Shown here in pieces: positions 12,118 through 24,651 of a DNA stretch of 64,000 nt (its first letter is position 1; the number at the start of each line of letters is the position of its first letter). The notes under the pieces are model-generated. The model was not told where the DNA came from. It saw only the letters and a list, made by a program, of their open reading frames with translations, and did not search any database. Made by a program: the position numbers and the translations under genes. The stretch is from Glycine soja (lineage: Eukaryota; Streptophyta; Magnoliopsida; Fabales; Fabaceae). The stretch is from positions 43,221,167-43,285,166 of the forward strand of contig NC_041011.1 in the NCBI RefSeq assembly GCF_004193775.1, in the 5' to 3' direction.

Positions 12118-14121
12118 TACTATTAATATATTGTTTCAATTTATCTCAAATTAGTTGGAGACCACAATGTTATCCAAATGCTTAAAAACATTAATAAATT
12201 AAGAAAAAAATGTAAGGGATGCAGAAGATTTTTAATAATATTTTTGCTAGAATATGTCATGCTGGATAATCTTGGATGAATCAGTAATTTCAGCTACTAT
12301 ATTTCATCTAATAACCACAATTATGATTTGTTTGATACCAAAAAAAAAGTGAAAAGAAAAACAATTGAGTAGAAAGTGAGATGATTTGTAGGTGATTTAG
12401 TATGAATGAAAATAAAATAAAATAAAATGTAAAAAAAATCTTTTTTTCTTGTCACTGCATTATTGATATGAAATATATCTTGAGTTTTATCGTTGACTAT
12501 TTTTCTCTTATTTGATCAAGTAAAAAATAAAACAAAAATACATGTCATAAAATGATGTAAATATTCCTACTAAAAATAAGGTGAAATTTAGTCTAAAATA
12601 CCAAATCAGTAAAATCAAATTTTATATTAATATATGTTATTTGGTTTAAGTACAACTAGACTGATCTTTTTTAAAAAAATATCATGTTCAAATTTTGTAG
12701 AAGAAAAAATACATAATTTGGATAAGAAATATATTAAGTCTAAAGGTGATCAATCAAATCCTAAAAAAAAAATTAATAAACACTAAATTAGTTTAAAAAT
12801 AATTTTTAAATTTAATTAAAAGTCTTCCTTTTGGATGCTAGATGTCAATAATGTCGCTTATATATATTTTTGTAGGTGCAACAGGACTCACAACTTATCA
12901 AGAGTTGCATACTTGCAAGTTGAACATGCGCATCTAACCTATACTATACTGATATAGATAGAAATTATATTTCTTACACGAAAGTATTATATATAATAAT
13001 AATAATTATTATTATATTAAAATAAACTGTTTAAATTATATATTTAAATATAGATTTGTATAGTTTTCTTTTTTAATTAAAATCATATAAGATTGTTAAA
13101 AAAATAACATAAAATTTAAAATTAAAATACATAATTTAAACTAATTTTAATTATGGCTGTAGTTTTTGTAATTACCGTAAATAGGATTTTGACTCCCTGG
13201 GCTCCAAATTTATGTTAACGTATAAAAGTATTTCTTATTTTTAAATTACTAATTATTTAATTTAAACATGAGATAAATTTACACTAAACAATCACACAAG
13301 TCATCCATATGATAGTCTCTCCCTACTTAAGGGGAGGAGGAATACTCAATGGATAAAAATGATTTTGTTTGAGGAGAAAACTGGTATATAAATTACAATC
13401 ATAAAAATGAGATTATTGGAGTAGAAATGTAAAATAAAGTGTCAGATCGAATAAATGAAAAGGTTAAATATCACATAAATGAGAAAAAAATTTGGAAGTC
13501 TTAATGTAAGATTTTGAGTTAAAATATAATATAGGTTAATGTAAATACACATTTTAATCAGAATATTTCTCTTTTTACTTTTTTAACCTTTGAGCGTCGG
13601 TTAGCATTTGTAATAAAGTAATTAATGAAATCAATACAAATCAGTTGAATTAGTTTGATTTTGATTTTTAAATTTATTTATCGGATCAATTAGATCCAAC
13701 CAAGAGAGGCTTCCACGCTTGCTATTACCACAAGGCACAGACAAATGGCTCTCAATTTGAAAGAAGAGATTCCTTCATAATTCGTTCTTTTCTACTACCT
13801 TGAAATGTTTATGATAGGCATTAATTAATTAATAAGAAAGAATTTCTGGGAAGGGATCACAATCACATTGATGGTAAAGTCTTTGGTGAATGAGTCTACC
13901 TTTCTGCTATGCTGCTAGTGATTCAAGTCTACACTTCATTTGATTTTGCCACCTAACCTTCCTTTGTATTATAGTACCCTTTCCAAATTCCAATGCTTTT
14001 GTTTCGTCCTTCTATATTTCCTATGTTTGTGTCACTCTCAATCTCACTCCATCTTATACAGGATAGATTAACTATCACAAACTAAACTACACACACAAGA
14101 TCCGGGGTTTGATCAACCATC
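12118..14121. other. Intergenic between copia element and PMP22; 5' flank of PMP22
   Basis: AT-rich, with no supported gene. A perfect-looking TAA/TTA hairpin lies at about 12990-13018. The last 150 bases are pyrimidine-rich ('tcactctcaatctcactcc') and probably hold the promoter and 5' UTR of the PMP22 gene; I see no clear TATA box. Confidence 0.5.
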
Positions 14122-17100
14122 ATGTCTGACGAAGTCAACAGCGTTTTCAAGAAATATCTCAACCAGCTTCAGCTTCATCCTCTCAGAACCAAGGTTTCTA
14201 ATCTCCCTTTTCACCCACTTTTCATTTTTCTCACTTTAATTTCTAAGAGAATGATTGGGTTGAATTGAAAGAAAGAAAGAAAATGTTTTTATTTATTTAT
14301 TTTTCATTTTGGTTGTTAAGAGACTAATGGGGCTGTTGAAAAAACAAAACTTTTGCGGTGTTAGGCGATTACTGCGGCATTTTTGGCTGGTTTTAGTGAT
14401 GCAGTGGCACAGAAGTTATCTGGGGCCAAGAAACTTCAGTTGAGAAGGGTACTTCTTTTCATGGTATGTCCATTTGACTTAACTGTGTTTCTTCTAAATT
14501 ATTTATTATATGTGGGAAATCACTGTTTCAATTTCATTTTCAATTTGGACATTATCTATATGTCTGGATCGAATTTTCTAACAATCAGAATTTTCCATGA
14601 AGGTAACTAGAGTATGGTCTTTACCATTAACCATTTCATAACTCTCAACCAATGATCATATGAAAAAAAAAAAAATCAACATACTGTGCTAACTGTTTCA
14701 CCTTTTCTCAAAAAGATGAAGCAGAACTGAAGTTTGTAGTGAAATTTTTTTAGTACTGAGCAGTTTTGAAATCAAATTGATTTGCAGCTCTATGGTTTCG
14801 CCTACTCTGGGCCCTTTGGACATTTTCTCCACAAATTGATGGATAAAATATTTAAGGGGGAGAAAGGCAATGACACTGTTGCTAAGAAGGTACTGTAAGC
14901 TTTTGATGTTGTTGTCTGTTGGTCTGTCCTCTGGCTCTTTCACTTATAGGGAGAGTATTTTGTATTGTGTTCTGTAATTTCCTTGGCTCTGGTACAAGTT
15001 TCTAACTAATGCTCTCATGAATGAAATATCCTGTTATTAGGTGATCCTTGAACAGATAACCAGTTCCCCATGGAACAACTTTTTGTTCATGATGTACTAT
15101 GGCTTGGTTATAGAAGGTATGCTCATTGATAAAATATGTTTGAATTTGTATGTTACGCCTCAATTTACACATAATAATTTTGAAATATTTCCATTAAAGC
15201 TTAATGTCATCATTTGTTGTTAATGTCTCTTCTGCTCTGCACCCCACCTCCCTACTCAAAACAAGAACCATTCATTTTTTTGCTCTTCCTTAATTACCCG
15301 CTTTTATGTGTTTATCATGATTATTATGCCAATGTAAAACATTGGTCACATATTGCTTATTACTTCTTAAATTTGATTCTGTTACTGTTGTATTGCTGAA
15401 TTTAGTATATGTCTTCCTAGGCTCAAAGTATTTGTATGTCAATATGGTGTGTTGCTCTGGAATGTGGTGCTTGGAAAATGAATTGTGCAGCAGTTATTTT
15501 ATTGTTTAATTTTTAAAAATAATAATAGTTTCATAAGCTTATCTTTGACATGAATGCTAGTAATTTCTTTTGATGCAAGTTTAGCACAAACAAAACATAT
15601 CCAGTGCAAAACTTTTCAGTTTTATTGAAAATATCCTTGGCTAATATGAAATTTATGAATAATAATTAGCAAAATAAATAAAATAAGGTCTAATGATGTC
15701 TTTGTTCGTTCCTACCTTATAAGCATATGAAGGAGTCTAGCAACTAAGTTTCTATTTTCCTAAATTGTCCTGTCCAAATGAAATTCGTATTGGATATAAA
15801 ACTTGGAGGAGTGCAATCTACTTGTATGTGTCTGAGTTACAATCTAGAAGAAAGTACTTATTCTCATCTACAAGAAACACATAAAACTCCCACAGGAAGG
15901 ACTTGGCACACCAAAGGAGTGAAGAGTCTGGATTCTGGAAAGTTGAAATGAAAAAAAAAAAAAACAACTTGTTAAGTTTTAAGAAACTATTAGTCATTGA
16001 ATGATAGATAAAATTAAGCGTCTCAGAAAAAAACACTTCATATTTCTCTCTTGATTTTATTCATGGGCTAAGCCAAAAATGTAGGCAGCTTCCTGGCATT
16101 GTTAAGTTTTCTAATACATTTTGAAGATATAATGAATGATGACTTAAATATGATAAAACAATCTTTTGAAACATGTTCTGACTTATGAATAATACGAATG
16201 GCATTACATGATTAATTGTACTTGTAAATTTAATATCCTAACTAATATATCCACATTGCCTGGTAATTAAAGTGTGAGGCTGGTTTGCAGGAAGACCTTG
16301 GAGTACAGTCATAAACAAAGTTAAAAAGGATTACCCTTCTGTTCAGTTGACTGCATGGAAGGTATGGCAATGAGAACAATCTTCTGCAGTTTAGTTCATG
16401 TGACAGTTTGAAAAGTTAGTTTTTTGAAGTTATATTGTTTTTTACTTGCAGTTTTGGCCTATAGTTGGTTGGGTGAATTACCAGTATATGCCTCTGCAGC
16501 TCCGTGTTGTATTTCACAGCTCTGTTGCTGCTTGCTGGTGAGCTACATCTTTCAATTTGCTATTTGTTACACTTCCATGATTAGTTCATGTCATCTCTCA
16601 TTGTTTCTAAAATTAATGAATAAGCATCATCGATTGATAATACTATGATAGTTATGCATTTTATTGTTAATTACAAAAGGTTCCTATTGAGTGTGATGTG
16701 AAATCATATTTACTCTAAGAAGCGGTTTCAGTTTTCACTTTATGGGGAAGGTCAGAAGAGAGGATAGCTTTTATAGTAGATAAAATACTATTGATTTTTG
16801 TTGAATCTTTGCAAGAACTACCATATACGGCTTATGCCTAGTACCTGCTATGCTACCAAGTATAATATATTGCTGTAATTTGATTTTCTGTTATAGATTA
16901 AATGTATATATTTTTTCTATAATAAAAGGAATGGAAATAAACATAACCCATTTGACCAGGATTCCATAAATGTTGATGGTGCTTATTTCATACTCAAATC
17001 CAGATTTTTAGATCATAACAAAAGTTATTTATCTGCTAATAATTTATAAGTTTTTAGGACACATATTCTTAGTGCCTGTTGTTTGTATGGGGGAGTAAAA

Positions 17101-18236
17101 CTTGGTTTCATGGAAGCAAAAAAAAATTGCTTTGAGAGAAAGTGCATTGGATGGTGTGATTTTGCATCAGAAATTGTGTAACCTTAGTTTTGAATGTCAA
17201 CCAAACAGTCCTTCAATCAAATATTTTAAAGATTCAAGTACTATAACCAAATTTAGAGCTACTCACATTTATAGGAAAGGCAATCATTGTGCAGATCGTA
17301 TTGCCAATTTTGCTGTTGATAATACCCAATCTTTTTGGTGGGACATTGTCCCTTCTTTTTGCTGAGTTTTACGCCCGCAATTTAAAGGGGCTGCATGAGT
17401 ATATATTCCCTTTTCCTTGACATGGGTTTTGGTCTAATACACCCATGCTGTTTTGTTGTCTATTTATTTAATAAATTTGGATTGGCTTGGGCAACGGATC
17501 TTTAGGGGGGGGGGTGTCAGTATAGTTGGAATGTTCCTCCCCTTTTGATGTCCTTGTCTTCCTTTCCTTTTTTTTTAAAAAAAAAAAACAGATGCCTAGA
17601 ACCGGGTTAAACTATGTCAGTATGTTTCAAAGCCACTAGGACATTCATTTTACTTGAGGTTGAACTTTGAAGTGCCATAATAGGTTTTAAGTGAAGGTAT
17701 TGTGTGAGTGACACATGCTGATTACTTTGGTAAGTTTGGTTTTCTGCATATTCCTCACTTAACTAGAAAATTTTCCATTATGCAATGTGGAAACGTTTTG
17801 TGTTGTCATTGTTTCCCTCAATTTGAATTGTGCTATAAGATGATTAACTGGTTATGCATTGACAACACATTAGCAGTACCGGATTTCTCCATTCTGCTTA
17901 AAATGACATTTAATTTGCAAAGCCAAGTCATGTATGGTTGTACTGATTTATGATCATGCTGGATTAGCTTTGATCATTTTGAATTGTTTATAGTTTCAAT
18001 ATTTTGGAGGATATCTTATCCTCTCTAACTTGTACTTCAATCTTTTCTCTCTGTTTTTTCTATTAAAAAAAAAAAAGTTCCTTCCTTGCTTTTAAGTTTG
18101 ATCAATTATTGTACTACGTATGTTTTCTTAAAGGGCAACATGAACTAATAATTAATTGGCCTCTGATTTACTTTCTTGTGTCAGGGCAATCTTTCTGAAT
18201 CTGAAAGCAAGGTCTGTTGCAATTAAGGCTGCCTAG
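14122..18236 (+). CDS. PMP22: Peroxisomal membrane protein PMP22 (Mpv17/PMP22 family), 7 exons
   Basis: Exons 14122-14193, 14365-14463, 14788-14889, 15041-15116, 16291-16361, 16452-16537 and 18185-18236 join in frame to 558 nt (185 aa), the usual family length. The Mpv17/PMP22 domain covers the protein. Seen: QLHPLRTKAITAAFLAGFSD at the N-terminus, a GPFGHF motif, VILEQ...SPWNNFLFMMYYG, and the signature FWPIVGWVNYQYMPLQLRV near the C-terminus. Four hydrophobic segments fit a four-pass membrane protein. Arabidopsis PMP22 is an integral peroxisomal membrane protein, possibly a small-solute channel; its precise substrate is not established. The start is the first ATG after a pyrimidine-rich leader and gives the familiar N-terminus. 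Introns 4 (1.2 kb) and 6 (1.6 kb) are long; intron 6 holds a LINE remnant. Confidence 0.93.
17102..17590 (+). mobile_element. 3' end of a degraded LINE (RNase H-like domain plus A tail)
   Basis: The frame at 17102-17365 contains a block ending THIYRKGNHCADRIANF, the conserved end of the RNase H-like domain (RVT_3 type) found at the C-terminus of plant LINE polyproteins and their derivatives. A G-rich and then T-rich 3' region and a run of 13 A (about 17577-17589) follow, as expected for a retroposed 3' end. Reverse transcriptase is absent. It lies in sense orientation within intron 6 of PMP22. A second short A tail near 18065-18076 may mark another fragment. Confidence 0.65.
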
Positions 18237-21200
18237 GACATCACAAATTTCATACTTTTGGGTAATTTTCTGTTTCCTTCCTATGTAAATTGGGATGGAA
18301 AAAAAATCTGCCATATTTGTTAATAGTGGAGCATTCATCATAGTTTGTTTGGCATATTAGACTATTACATTGGTTGTTATGACTTGTTTGGACTTGCACT
18401 TGCCAATATTGATAAATTAGATGTTTGTTTCCTGCTGACTAATATCAAATTATGGCAAGAATAAGGTGGGTTAAACTCAAAAATCATAACTATAATTTTA
18501 GAAAACCATCTGATCCAAACTTATTCTAGATCCCTTTTTTAAAACACGTTTTTGCTGGTTAGAATTAATTTTGAGAAAAAATATTTTGTATAGTATTTTT
18601 TTGTATGTAAAATTAATTTTTGAGTGAATATGATTTTGCAAAATAAAATGTTTAATTTTTTCTTTTCAAAATTTGACTTTAGATATAAAACTCATAAAAT
18701 ATATTTATATTTTAAAAGTAATATATTTTACTATTCAATTAAAATGGATTCCTTTAAATTTATTTTTATAATAGTATTATTTTAAATATTTTTTTAATCT
18801 CAATTCTCTTCAACATTAATTCTATTAAAGTCGAAATTTTTTTGAAGCTGACTTGACATCAGAATGATTGTGTGGGCAAAAAAAAAAAAAATCAGGTGCG
18901 AGGGTGCAAATACGTGCTAGAAATCTTTTAGTTTTAAAATTAAAATATATATTTTTAATATTTGATTTTAATTAAAACAAATTTTTTCTTTATTTTTGTT
19001 TAGCGTGATCTTCACATGAGTAGAAATACTTGGAAAAAAAAAAATTCGAACCAATTGAAATGAATTGGTCGCATTCAGTTCAATTTTATATTTTAATAAT
19101 ATTTTTCTTGTTAAATTTAAACTAAACAAATCTGATTATAAATGAGGTGATTGGTTTGAATAATATAGCCTTTTTTACCACAAAAACGATGTATTATTTT
19201 TACATATAAGAAAACAAAATAAGAAAGGGTATTTGAGTTAATCGACTAGAATCACTTTATTATACCCCAAATGATGTCTTATTAAGCATGTAAGTAAGAG
19301 AGAAAGAGGTGATTTGGATTAATTAGTTTAGGTATTCGACTCCGACGTCCTAATGTTGATGTCCAATCAAAGATAATCAAATTTTATTAAGTTTGTTTTG
19401 CCGATGACTAATATTTACAACAAATTTTGGTTAAAGTTTTTCATTTCAATCAATTTTTTTTTAATTCACAAGATTTGAGTATGAGATTTTATTTAAGAGA
19501 ATGAATTCAATTCTATTTAAACTAATGTCATGTTACTAAGATATATCAATTTTATTTAATTTTATTTCTTTGAGTTCTTCAAGTTATTTTATAGACTAAT
19601 AGAGCCCAAAACCAAAAATAAGACCCTATGGAATATCTAAGTTTTGCTTGATCTTGAATAGTAAAAAGTGTGCGTATGTTACGATGAAAATAAAATCTTA
19701 CAATCTAAAATTTTATGGTGAATTTCGGGCGAAAAAAATCTTACTTTTATGTACAAATTAAGACAAACATATGAGTTTTGAATTGTAATTCAATCCCATG
19801 ACGTCATATTAATTTGACGAAGGATTTGAAAATATAATTTAAAAAAAATACGTATTACTGTTATTTTAAATTCATTAATAACTTGATAAGTCAATGTTAT
19901 TATCACAGCACTTAACGTTATTACTTAATAATAGAATTAAAACAATAAATTTTAAACTTAAAGGATTAAAACTAAAAAGTAAAACTTTAAAGGATTAAAA
20001 TTAAAAATACCTTATTTTATAAAAAACGAAATATTATTTAAGAAAAAATGAATTGTGTTAAAGACGGTGAGTTGATGCCCGACGTAAAAAAAAGTCAAGG
20101 CCCCAACATCACAAGACAATAATGAATTTAATTAGACTAAATTAAAATTTTGTTCTTTTTTATTTTTTAAATCTATAATTTTGATTTCTCTAGTTTTGAA
20201 GTGTGACATTTGATCTTTCAAATTTTATATAAGTTAAATTATAATTTTGATATTCTTATAATTTTAAATCTGTGATTTTAATTTTCTTATTTTTAAATGA
20301 AGACATTTAGTCTTTCTTTATTCACAGACAACTTAATACGTCGCTAACATGTTTATTTTATTTAGTTAAATATATCAATATTATTTTTTATATATCATTA
20401 GTCAAGAGTTATTAATTTTTTAAAATTATCAAAATATATAAGTTAAAAAATATTTAATATATAAATATTTAAATATATTAAATATTTTTTAATTCATTAA
20501 TTTTGATAATTTGAATAAAAATAAATTTTGACTAATGAAATGTAGAAAATAATGTTAATATAGTTTATTAAATAAAATAAGTGATTTATTATCTTTTCTA
20601 TGCATAATTTTACGTAAATAATTAGAGTGAAAATAATTTATATATTAAATGAATTTGCAAAATAAATTATGTAAACAATTTAGATGTTAATTTATGAAAT
20701 TTAACTATAAATTGATAAACTAAAAACATGTAAAATAATATAAAATTAAATTAAGAAGATTTGTATATTAAATATTGTTTTATTTATAAATTTTGATAGT
20801 TTGAAATTAATTAATAACTATTGATCAATGATGCATAAAAAATAATATTAATGTGTTTAACTAAAAAAAAAGTAAGTGTTTTAGTGATTTAATATTTCGC
20901 TTATAAATAAAAGATCATGAGTTTAATTTTTATTATGATTTTTTTCCACTTCATTTAATCTTTTTTCACACAAAATATCAAAATTATTTTTTTAAAATAA
21001 AAAAATCAAATGTCTTGTTTTAAAAATAAGAAAAACAAAATCATAAATTTAAAATTATAAAGTGACCAAAATTTAACCATTTAATTTTTCAATAATATTA
21101 CCATGTACCATTGATTTAGTTGATTTTAAAAGACATACCATCGAGATAAAAAAAAAAACATATTTTCAATTAATTAAAACTTGTATTTACTATTTTTAAA

Positions 21201-21640
21201 GTAATTATTATTTATTATAAAAGTAAATAATTTATTATTAGGTAATAATTCAAAAACCTTATACATTATACATGCGCTCTAATGAAATTCAAAAGAATAA
21301 TCATTTATATATTTTTGCTTGTTTTTAAAAAGTGATTATTTCTCAAAATTAATAAGTAATCAAACGAATACTTAGCGCAAACTTAGCTATGTTATCAACT
21401 AATTATGTATTATCAAATTGTTAAATAAGCTACCTAAATTATTAAATAAGTTCGATTATCTTACTACTAAACCAAAAAAAATATTTATTTTAACAGTATG
21501 TACAAGTAAATGAGTTATCTAGTTGTTTCTAATTATTAGTTTTAGTTTTATATTTAATATGTTCCGTGTAGGAAAGAACTTTTCAGGTATAAAAATTGAA
21601 ATTACGATAATCTAATTTTATAGTATTAGTTTCCCCCAAG
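18237..21640. other. Intergenic, very AT-rich, no supported gene
   Basis: The first 200 bases are presumably the PMP22 3' UTR. The rest lacks coding signal and includes a large inverted-repeat element (20137-21083), described separately. Confidence 0.55.
20137..21083. mobile_element. Long inverted-repeat (foldback/MITE-like) element, ~950 bp
   Basis: The left arm (from 20137: 'aaattaaaattttg', 'ctataattttgatttctc', 'gtgacatttgat') is matched in reverse complement by the right arm (about 20960-21083: 'caaatgtcttg', 'gaaaaacaaaatcataaatt', 'gaccaaaatttaacc'). A second palindrome, 20395-20545, sits inside with arms starting 'cattagtcaa' and ending 'ttgactaatg'. No coding capacity. This is the structure of a non-autonomous DNA transposon; the exact ends and duplication were not determined. 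Confidence 0.5.
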
Positions 21641-22276
21641 CAACAGTAGACCATATTTGCTCCCTGGCCTTATTGCATACAGTCACATCAGTTAGAAACC
21701 AGTAAGCACGAATCAGTAACGTTGCTCTTGTATGCTCCATAATTCCCACTAAGACCCAAAGGAGCTTAACTTAAACAACGTAGGATTAAGGTGCCAGCAT
21801 GTGTAAGGGATAATAAAACTCTTCACTCTAGCATTCAACCAAAGACCATGATCTGAACATCATGCCGTCAATTATCTCCTCAATATCAAGCCTTTAAAAT
21901 GGCCTGGTTTCATGCATGCATGCCAAATGAACCATTATACCATGCATATATAATTGAGAAAACCAGACAACATTCCACATGATTCTTCTGTTTTGAAGGT
22001 TGCAACATGCTAAACTCGAGAATTGGAATAAATGGGACGTACTATATAGTACAGTTATTATATATTTAAGGCTGAGGAAATACGTACCAAGCCAGTCTAG
22101 ACAACTCATCCATATCTTGGAGAATATTCTGCAATGGAACAAGATTACTGCAACTTTAATTTATAAGTAAATAAAAAGCTTAGTCAAAGTTATTAACCAT
22201 ATCTCTCTCTCCCAATGAAAGCAATGTCATCTTCAATCTCGCTTCCAAGTTCCAACTTCACTTTCCAATCCTCCAT
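21641..22276 (-). other. Exon-like blocks downstream of the EDA6-like gene
   Basis: The DNA is richer in GC than its surroundings. On the minus strand three pieces look like exons: 22276-22198 (opens with ATG, 26 codons, reads MEDWKVKLELGSEIEDDIAF, then a GT), 22128-22088 (preceded by TTGCAG, followed by GTACGT, reads NILQDMDELSRLA in one frame), and 21891-21828 (reads IEEIIDGMMFRSW, then stops). The frames of the first two do not join directly at the nearest AG; using an internal AG that starts the second piece at 22115 restores an open frame through all three. They may be a small unrecognised gene, or spliced 3' UTR of the gene at 22699-23070, which has a good donor (CACAG|GTTAGT, near 22634) after its stop. 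Confidence 0.35.
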
Positions 22277-22698
22277 TCGATCGCTATATATATAGCTATT
22301 TTAGCTCTATGGTAATACCAACATGTTATTTAAGTTAAAATTTATGATTTTTTGAAGAAAGTGATCAAAATTTAAACGGATAAATTGATGATTATTAATA
22401 TCAATTGCACCATTCACTTTAGATTATCTTGATCTATAGAAGAAATAGAGTATATGTTACAACGACCATCCTAGCAACGATACATATAATTAAAAGTAAA
22501 AGAAATTGAAGAACCAAGAATCAGAAAAAGACATGGATAAAGATGATCTGCACATTCAGTGATATTTATCAAGCACAAACATTATATTTTTAGTAACAAC
22601 GCAACCCCTAACTTGAATCAAATTCAAACTAACCTGTGCAATACGATTGATTCATGCGTTTGCAGCAAACAAAAGAAAAAGAAAATTCCACGTCATGG

Positions 22699-23070
22699 TC
22701 ACTTGTTAATCCAGTTGGAAAGCTGTGTGGGGTTCACAATTCCCTTTATGTGGGTCTCCTTTCTCTTCAAAAGATTTGCCAGCACCTCGTAACTATGGTG
22801 CTCCTTCACCACACAGGGTCTCGCCTCCACGGCTGAAGCTTCTGCTGAGCTGGACCCAGCCAAGCCGGCTCGGTCCAAGTCCAGCTCAAACTTCTGACCC
22901 AACAGAGTTCCTCTGGTTAAGAACTCGTGCGCAAGATAGCCGGCTAGAAGCCGATTCGAGGATGGTGCCGGCTCGGCGGCTTTGGGCGCAGCCTGCTTGT
23001 CAACTTCGTCACGCTTGGCCTTTCTTGGATTGCCACGTGGCAGCCTCCTACGGGAATGCTGACTCATCAT
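22699..23070 (-). CDS. EDA6-like plant-specific small protein
   Basis: A single open frame of 123 codons starting MMSQHSRRRLPRGNPRKAKR and ending NPTQLSNWINK. It has a basic N-terminus, a Pro/Ala-rich linker, a conserved core NRLLAGYLAHEFLTRGTLLG at about residues 39-58, and the C-terminal motif GIVNPTQLSNWI. From memory this pattern (NRLLAGY-AHEFLT-GTL-G and IVNPTQLARWI) is that of plant proteins annotated 'embryo sac development arrest 6' (EDA6); molecular function is unknown to me. The ATG lies 30 bases after a possible 3' splice site, and the 5' UTR upstream (23071-23531) is probably split. Its GC content is well above that of the flanking DNA, as for real coding DNA in this window. Confidence 0.75.
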   Translation of the reverse strand: MMSQHSRRRLPRGNPRKAKRDEVDKQAAPKAAEPAPSSNRLLAGYLAHEFLTRGTLLGQKFELDLDRAGLAGSSSAEASAVEARPCVVKEHHSYEVLANLLKRKETHIKGIVNPTQLSNWINK

Positions 23071-23531
23071 CGTAGGGTTGTAAAGCGTAGACTCTAGCTA
23101 CTTTTGATTTTGAGGGGGTAAAATTGCGAAACCACAAATTTCTTCAGTATCCGTTTGTTGTTTGCCAAGGAATCATCATAAACCGGGTCCGCAACTAAAG
23201 GGTTGCAGCATGCAATTAAAAAAATAAAAATATTAGATAATGAAAGTGAAAACGGTAACAAATTAATAATAATAATTAAAGAAAAAATTGGGTGAAAAGA
23301 TGTGGTTAGGGGTTGGGGAAGAGAGGGAACCAGGAGGCGGCGTTGGCAGGAAGAAGGAGCGGCGGATCTGTATAAGAAGCAGGGTATCAACAGTCGCCGC
23401 CGCGTGCGGCGGAGAGAGAAAGATGATGGATATTGCTGAGACTCGGAGAAAGAAAAGAGGAATTGCGATTTGGAAGTGGGGAACGAGAGAGGGAAAAGGA
23501 ATAATATTGTGTGAGGGAAAAAAAGGGTCAT
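23071..23531 (-). promoter_or_regulatory. 5' UTR / core promoter region of the EDA6-like gene
   Basis: On the minus strand this block is CT-rich and GC-rich (CTCTCGTTCCCC, TTTCTTTCTCCGAG, CTCTCTCCGCCGC), typical of a plant first exon and 5' UTR. An AT-rich stretch at 23205-23285 separates it from the coding part and may be a UTR intron or its 3' end. An open frame across the block exists but is low-complexity and is not proposed as a protein. Confidence 0.45.
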
Positions 23532-24018
23532 AATATATTTATCACCTCAATTGTTTTACCCATTTGTCCTTCAATCTAAAAGATATAACTCCCGGACACT
23601 AACTACTGTTTATTTTATTTATTAATTTAGTAATAATAGTAAAATAAATTGTAAGTTACACTAGTAATCCACCCGTGAGAAAAAAGGTTTTATATTCACG
23701 GTGAATATTTTAATTTATCATGTACGATACATTTATTAATTTTTAAAATATTTTAAATAATAAATTATGATTGAATGATAGTATAAAATTATTTTATATT
23801 ATTAATACATAGACATTAAATATTAAATTCATTAATATTTATATTTTATATTTTATATAATAAAAATCAGTGAGAGTTGGATTCAGCTGCTGAAGCTTTA
23901 TAAGTTGTTATGTCTTCTTCTTAGTATAAGGTATTTTGAACATAATTTTGTAGATCAATAAAAAATAGTTAACTTATAATTGGTGATGTGAAAATATTAT
24001 TAATGTATTGATTTTTTA

Positions 24019-24651
24019 GGTTAAAATATAAGAATAATTCCTTATTTTAGTTTTTGGTTCTAAATTAGTCTCTTAATTTTTAAAAGTTTTAAAACTATCA
24101 TCTTACTTATTTAATTCATGACAAGTTAGTCTTTCTAAAAAAATTGATCATTTTTTATTTGAACACAATTATGAATATTTTCTAGTAGATTTAAGACATC
24201 AAACTTGTTTCATTAAATTCACTTATATGAAAATCATAGAATTAAACTAATGTTTGAAGAAAAATGTAATGAAAATCACACGAAAAATGAGTCTCATGAA
24301 TAATAAGAAAAAAAATGTGACATTAGATTTTTAAATTTTTTATTGATCATGAGACTTACTTTTCATGCACTTTTCACCTTAAGTATCTAATGAGACAAAT
24401 TTTATATTTTTAGTTCAATCATTAGTTGATTTTCATAGTTTTCATTTAAATGAATCTAAGGAGACAAATTTCATATTTTGAATCAATAAAAATATTCAAA
24501 ATCGTGTTCAAAAATAAATAAAAAATGATTAATTTTTTGAAAAGACTAACTTGTCATGAATTAAATAAGGAACCATTTTAAAACTTTTAAAAGTTAGAGA
24601 ATCAATTTAGAAGCAAAATATAAGTGAAAAGACTATTTGTATATTTTATCC
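24019..24651. mobile_element. 633-bp foldback (MITE-like) element
   Basis: Almost the whole segment is an imperfect palindrome. The left end GGTTAAAATATAAGAATA is matched by the right end, whose complement reads GGATAAAATATACAAATA. Inside, arms with 'acttatttaattcatgacaa' and 'aagactaacttgtcatgaat' pair well, as do 'gagtctcatgaataat' and 'gatcatgagactta' near the centre. The flanking bases are TTA on both sides, a possible 3-bp duplication. GGTTAAAATATG-type termini are common in legume MITEs. No coding frame. Confidence 0.7.

Noticed and set aside
22215..22295. Plus-strand 26-codon frame with a plastid-targeting look (MKAMSSSISLPSSNF...)
   Set aside because: It ends in a TA-rich stop after 26 codons with no splice donor, and the opposite strand has a better exon candidate; probably a shadow.
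23094..23531. 145-codon minus-strand frame upstream of the EDA6-like gene
   Set aside because: Low-complexity Phe/Ser/Leu-rich translation of a CT-rich 5' UTR and an AT-rich intron-like part; no family resemblance.
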